This document shows positions 4,458 through 5,890 of a stretch of 5,890 nt of DNA, one piece after another. Each line of letters starts with the position of its first letter. The first letter of the stretch is position 1. The translations under genes and the position numbers were made by a program. Source of the DNA: Thermoplasmata archaeon (lineage in GTDB: Archaea > Thermoplasmatota > E2 > DHVEG-1 > B8-G13); contig QMST01000038.1 in NCBI GenBank assembly GCA_003649745.1, positions 1 to 5,890 of the forward strand, in the 5' to 3' direction. Below the pieces are notes generated by a model. The model was not told the DNA's origin. It searched no databases and saw only the letters and a program-made list of their open reading frames with translations.

Positions 4458-5339
4458 ATCACATCAGATCTAAACCTACCAGATATACAATCAAGCATCC
4501 CCAGTGCAAATTTTAAACTAACTAGAGTAGGGGTCACTAATGTTAAAAAACTAGTTCATGTGAAAAGACCAAACAGAGAAGAAATCATTACACTTGTTGT
4601 AACAATGGACTTATTTGTTGATCTACCAGCTACTCAGAAAGGCAGCCACATGTCCAGAAACATAGAAATAGCAGAAGAAATAGTGGAGCAAAGCATCACA
4701 AAACCAATAACAGATCTAGAATCCCTATGCGCAAAAATAGCAAAAAAACTCCTTGAGAAACACCAGTATGCCACAAGAGCAGAAGTCAAAGCATATGCAG
4801 ATTATTTCTTAGAAAGAATAAACCCCTCAGGAGTAAAAGCTTTAGAACCATATAAATTAATCGCAGAGTCCAGAGCCAATGACAAGGGAGGGTTAAAAAA
4901 ACTCATTGGTGTACAAGTTATTGGAATGACAACTTGTCCATGTGCGATGGAAATAACAAAAAAACTTGGAGAGTATAACAAAAGCTTACCCTCACCAACT
5001 CATAACCAGAGAAACATTAGCACATTACTGATAGAAGTCCCTGAGGATTGCCAAGATATTGATGCAGATGATCTCATAGAGATCGTAGAGAGTTCTCTAA
5101 GCAGCCCAACATATAGTCTGCTAAAGAGAAAAGATGAGGGAAAAATAGTGTTAGATGCTCATAAAAAACCAAAATTTGTAGAAGACGTTGTTAGAGACAT
5201 GTTACAGGCTGTACTTAAAAAATACAAACACCTACCAGATAATGTCATTGTGATAGCTAGAAGCGAAAGCGAAGAATCCATACATAAACACAATGCATTT
5301 GCAGAAAGAATAACAACACTCGGCGAGCTGAGAAAATAA
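4458..5339 (+). CDS. mptA: GTP cyclohydrolase MptA (type IB/FolE2 family), apparently with an ATC start
   Basis: MptA converts GTP to 7,8-dihydroneopterin 2',3'-cyclic phosphate, the first step toward tetrahydromethanopterin-like pterins, using Fe(II) in the archaeal enzyme studied. Counting from 4458 the protein is 293 aa, close to the family's length. The N-terminal block LNLPDIQSSIPSANFKLTRV with GVTNVKKLVHVKR after it is a family hallmark. FVDLPATQKGSHMSRN follows, then YATRAEV, and the metal-site region TTCPCAM (Cys150, Cys152). Next come THNQR (His172), LLIEVPE, HKKPKFVEDVVRDM and the C-terminal ESIHKHNAFAERITT (His276, His278). The hallmark block lies before GTG 4560, so that GTG cannot be the true start. 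Upstream in frame there is only ATC 4458, set 8 bases after GGGAGG; ATG with one base changed would fit exactly. Either ATC is used, or a base error or mutation has removed the ATG. It diverges from tRNA-Thr and is followed after 64 bases by a dehydrogenase gene with its own TATA box. Confidence 0.9.
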   Translation: MTSDLNLPDIQSSIPSANFKLTRVGVTNVKKLVHVKRPNREEIITLVVTMDLFVDLPATQKGSHMSRNIEIAEEIVEQSITKPITDLESLCAKIAKKLLEKHQYATRAEVKAYADYFLERINPSGVKALEPYKLIAESRANDKGGLKKLIGVQVIGMTTCPCAMEITKKLGEYNKSLPSPTHNQRNISTLLIEVPEDCQDIDADDLIEIVESSLSSPTYSLLKRKDEGKIVLDAHKKPKFVEDVVRDMLQAVLKKYKHLPDNVIVIARSESEESIHKHNAFAERITTLGELRK

Positions 5340-5364
5340 AATTTTCTAAAAAACATCGCATCAT

Positions 5365-5375
5365 CTTTAAAAACT
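5365..5375 (+). promoter_or_regulatory. Candidate TATA box for the dehydrogenase gene
   Basis: CTTTAAAAACT is centred about 34 bases before the ATG at 5404, predicting a start near 5397 and a nearly leaderless transcript. No proper Shine-Dalgarno precedes the ATG. Confidence 0.4.
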
Positions 5376-5403
5376 TCTTGTGTATTACAGGGTTTGATGC
5401 AAT

Positions 5404-5890
5404 ATGGCTAAATATCATATAGCAGTCCTACCAGGAGATGGCGTAGGCAAAGATGTAATGGATGCAGCAATGATAGTCCTAGACACCATTGGTTTAGATG
5501 CAGAATACATTTATGGCGATGTTGGCTGGGAGTTTTGGAAAAACGAGGGAAACCCTCTACCAGACAGAACCATAGAACTACTTAGAGAAACCGATTGCTG
5601 CTTATTTGGCGCGATAACCTCGAAGCCAAATGAGGATGCACAAAAAGAACTTGCACCACATCTCCAAGGCAGGGGTATAAAATATTCTAGCGCGATAGTA
5701 AGAATCAGACAAGAGTTTAACCTACATACAAATCTAAGACCTTGTAAAGCGTTCAAGGGCAATCCATTGAATTATAGAGATGATATAGATATAGTTGTTT
5801 TTAGAGAAAACACAGAAGGACTTTACGCAGGCATAGAATTCAGACCCATACCAGAAGAAGTAAGAAAAGCACTCAGTCTGCATCCAAAAA
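5404..5890 (+). CDS. Isocitrate/isopropylmalate-family dehydrogenase, N-terminal 162 residues, cut by the window end
   Basis: Members of this family oxidise and decarboxylate a 2-hydroxy acid (isocitrate, 3-isopropylmalate or homoisocitrate) with NAD(P)+ and a divalent metal, in the cytoplasm. The opening MAKYHIAVLPGDGVGKDVMD is the family's characteristic first strand and glycine turn. FGAITSKP is in the position of the usual 'GA/GP' loop. YSSAIVRIRQEFNLHTNLRPCKAF contains the substrate-binding arginines (R-x-R-Q and LRP). DIDIVVFRENTEGLYAGIEF is the RENTEG-YAGIE motif, more typical of isocitrate or homoisocitrate dehydrogenases than of isopropylmalate dehydrogenase (usually REL-GG-YFG). The cofactor-determining part and the catalytic aspartates lie beyond the window, so substrate and NAD/NADP choice stay open. 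The ATG at 5404 is fixed by the conserved N-terminus. The full protein would be expected at about 330-420 residues. It lies 64 bases after mptA on the same strand but seems to have its own promoter. Confidence 0.88.
   Translation, partial: MAKYHIAVLPGDGVGKDVMDAAMIVLDTIGLDAEYIYGDVGWEFWKNEGNPLPDRTIELLRETDCCLFGAITSKPNEDAQKELAPHLQGRGIKYSSAIVRIRQEFNLHTNLRPCKAFKGNPLNYRDDIDIVVFRENTEGLYAGIEFRPIPEEVRKALSLHPK

Noticed and set aside
4560..4562. GTG 4560 as the mptA start
   Set aside because: It would delete the conserved LTRVGVTN block found at the N-terminus of the family, and it has no ribosome-binding site in front.
5159..5356. Minus-strand 65-codon frame over the end of mptA
   Set aside because: It is a mirror of conserved MptA sequence; the translation is low-complexity and has no start signal.
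5511..5762. Minus-strand 83-codon frame within the dehydrogenase gene
   Set aside because: It is antisense to strongly conserved dehydrogenase motifs, so it is a shadow.
1..5890. CRISPR array, transposase or phage genes
   Set aside because: No regularly spaced direct repeats, transposase motifs or phage proteins are visible on either strand.

Overview
The window looks archaeal, most likely from an AT-rich euryarchaeon (Thermoplasmatota or a methanogen relative). The marks are an archaeal-type tryptophanyl-tRNA synthetase, an MptA-type GTP cyclohydrolase of the kind used for methanopterin-like pterins, an intronless tRNA-Thr without encoded CCA, TATA-like boxes upstream of most genes, and a mix of Shine-Dalgarno-led and nearly leaderless starts. 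I cannot name a genus from sequence alone.

Layout. Bases 1-262 (minus) hold the 5' part of a gene for an exported protein, broken by a frameshift. It diverges from a small gene of unknown function at 378-734 (plus). Next, at 777-921, comes a compact segment closed by an 11-bp perfect stem. It has two or three internal hairpins, a TATA-like box at the right distance upstream and six T's directly after it; I read it as a candidate non-coding RNA. It sits between the small gene and a convergent winged-helix regulator (926-1237, minus). A 270-base promoter-type gap follows, then an exported caspase/legumain-like protein (1508-2386), then trpS (2434-3756).

Downstream of trpS and convergent with it is a GyrI-like ligand-binding protein gene on the minus strand (3772-4186), broken by one frameshift and one in-frame stop. 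tRNA-Thr(GGT) (4265-4338, minus) lies beyond it. Diverging from the tRNA is mptA (4458-5339), whose only plausible start codon is ATC behind a good Shine-Dalgarno. The window ends inside an isocitrate/isopropylmalate-type dehydrogenase gene (5404 onward).

How they fit together. The right half is core metabolism and translation: tryptophan charging, a threonine tRNA, the first step of pterin cofactor synthesis and a decarboxylating dehydrogenase. Each appears to have its own promoter, so there is no clear operon. The left half is accessory: two exported proteins, a small unknown protein, a regulator and the candidate RNA. The recurring defects (two frameshifts, one nonsense codon, one missing ATG) may be real gene decay or draft-assembly errors. 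They should be checked in reads before being interpreted biologically.
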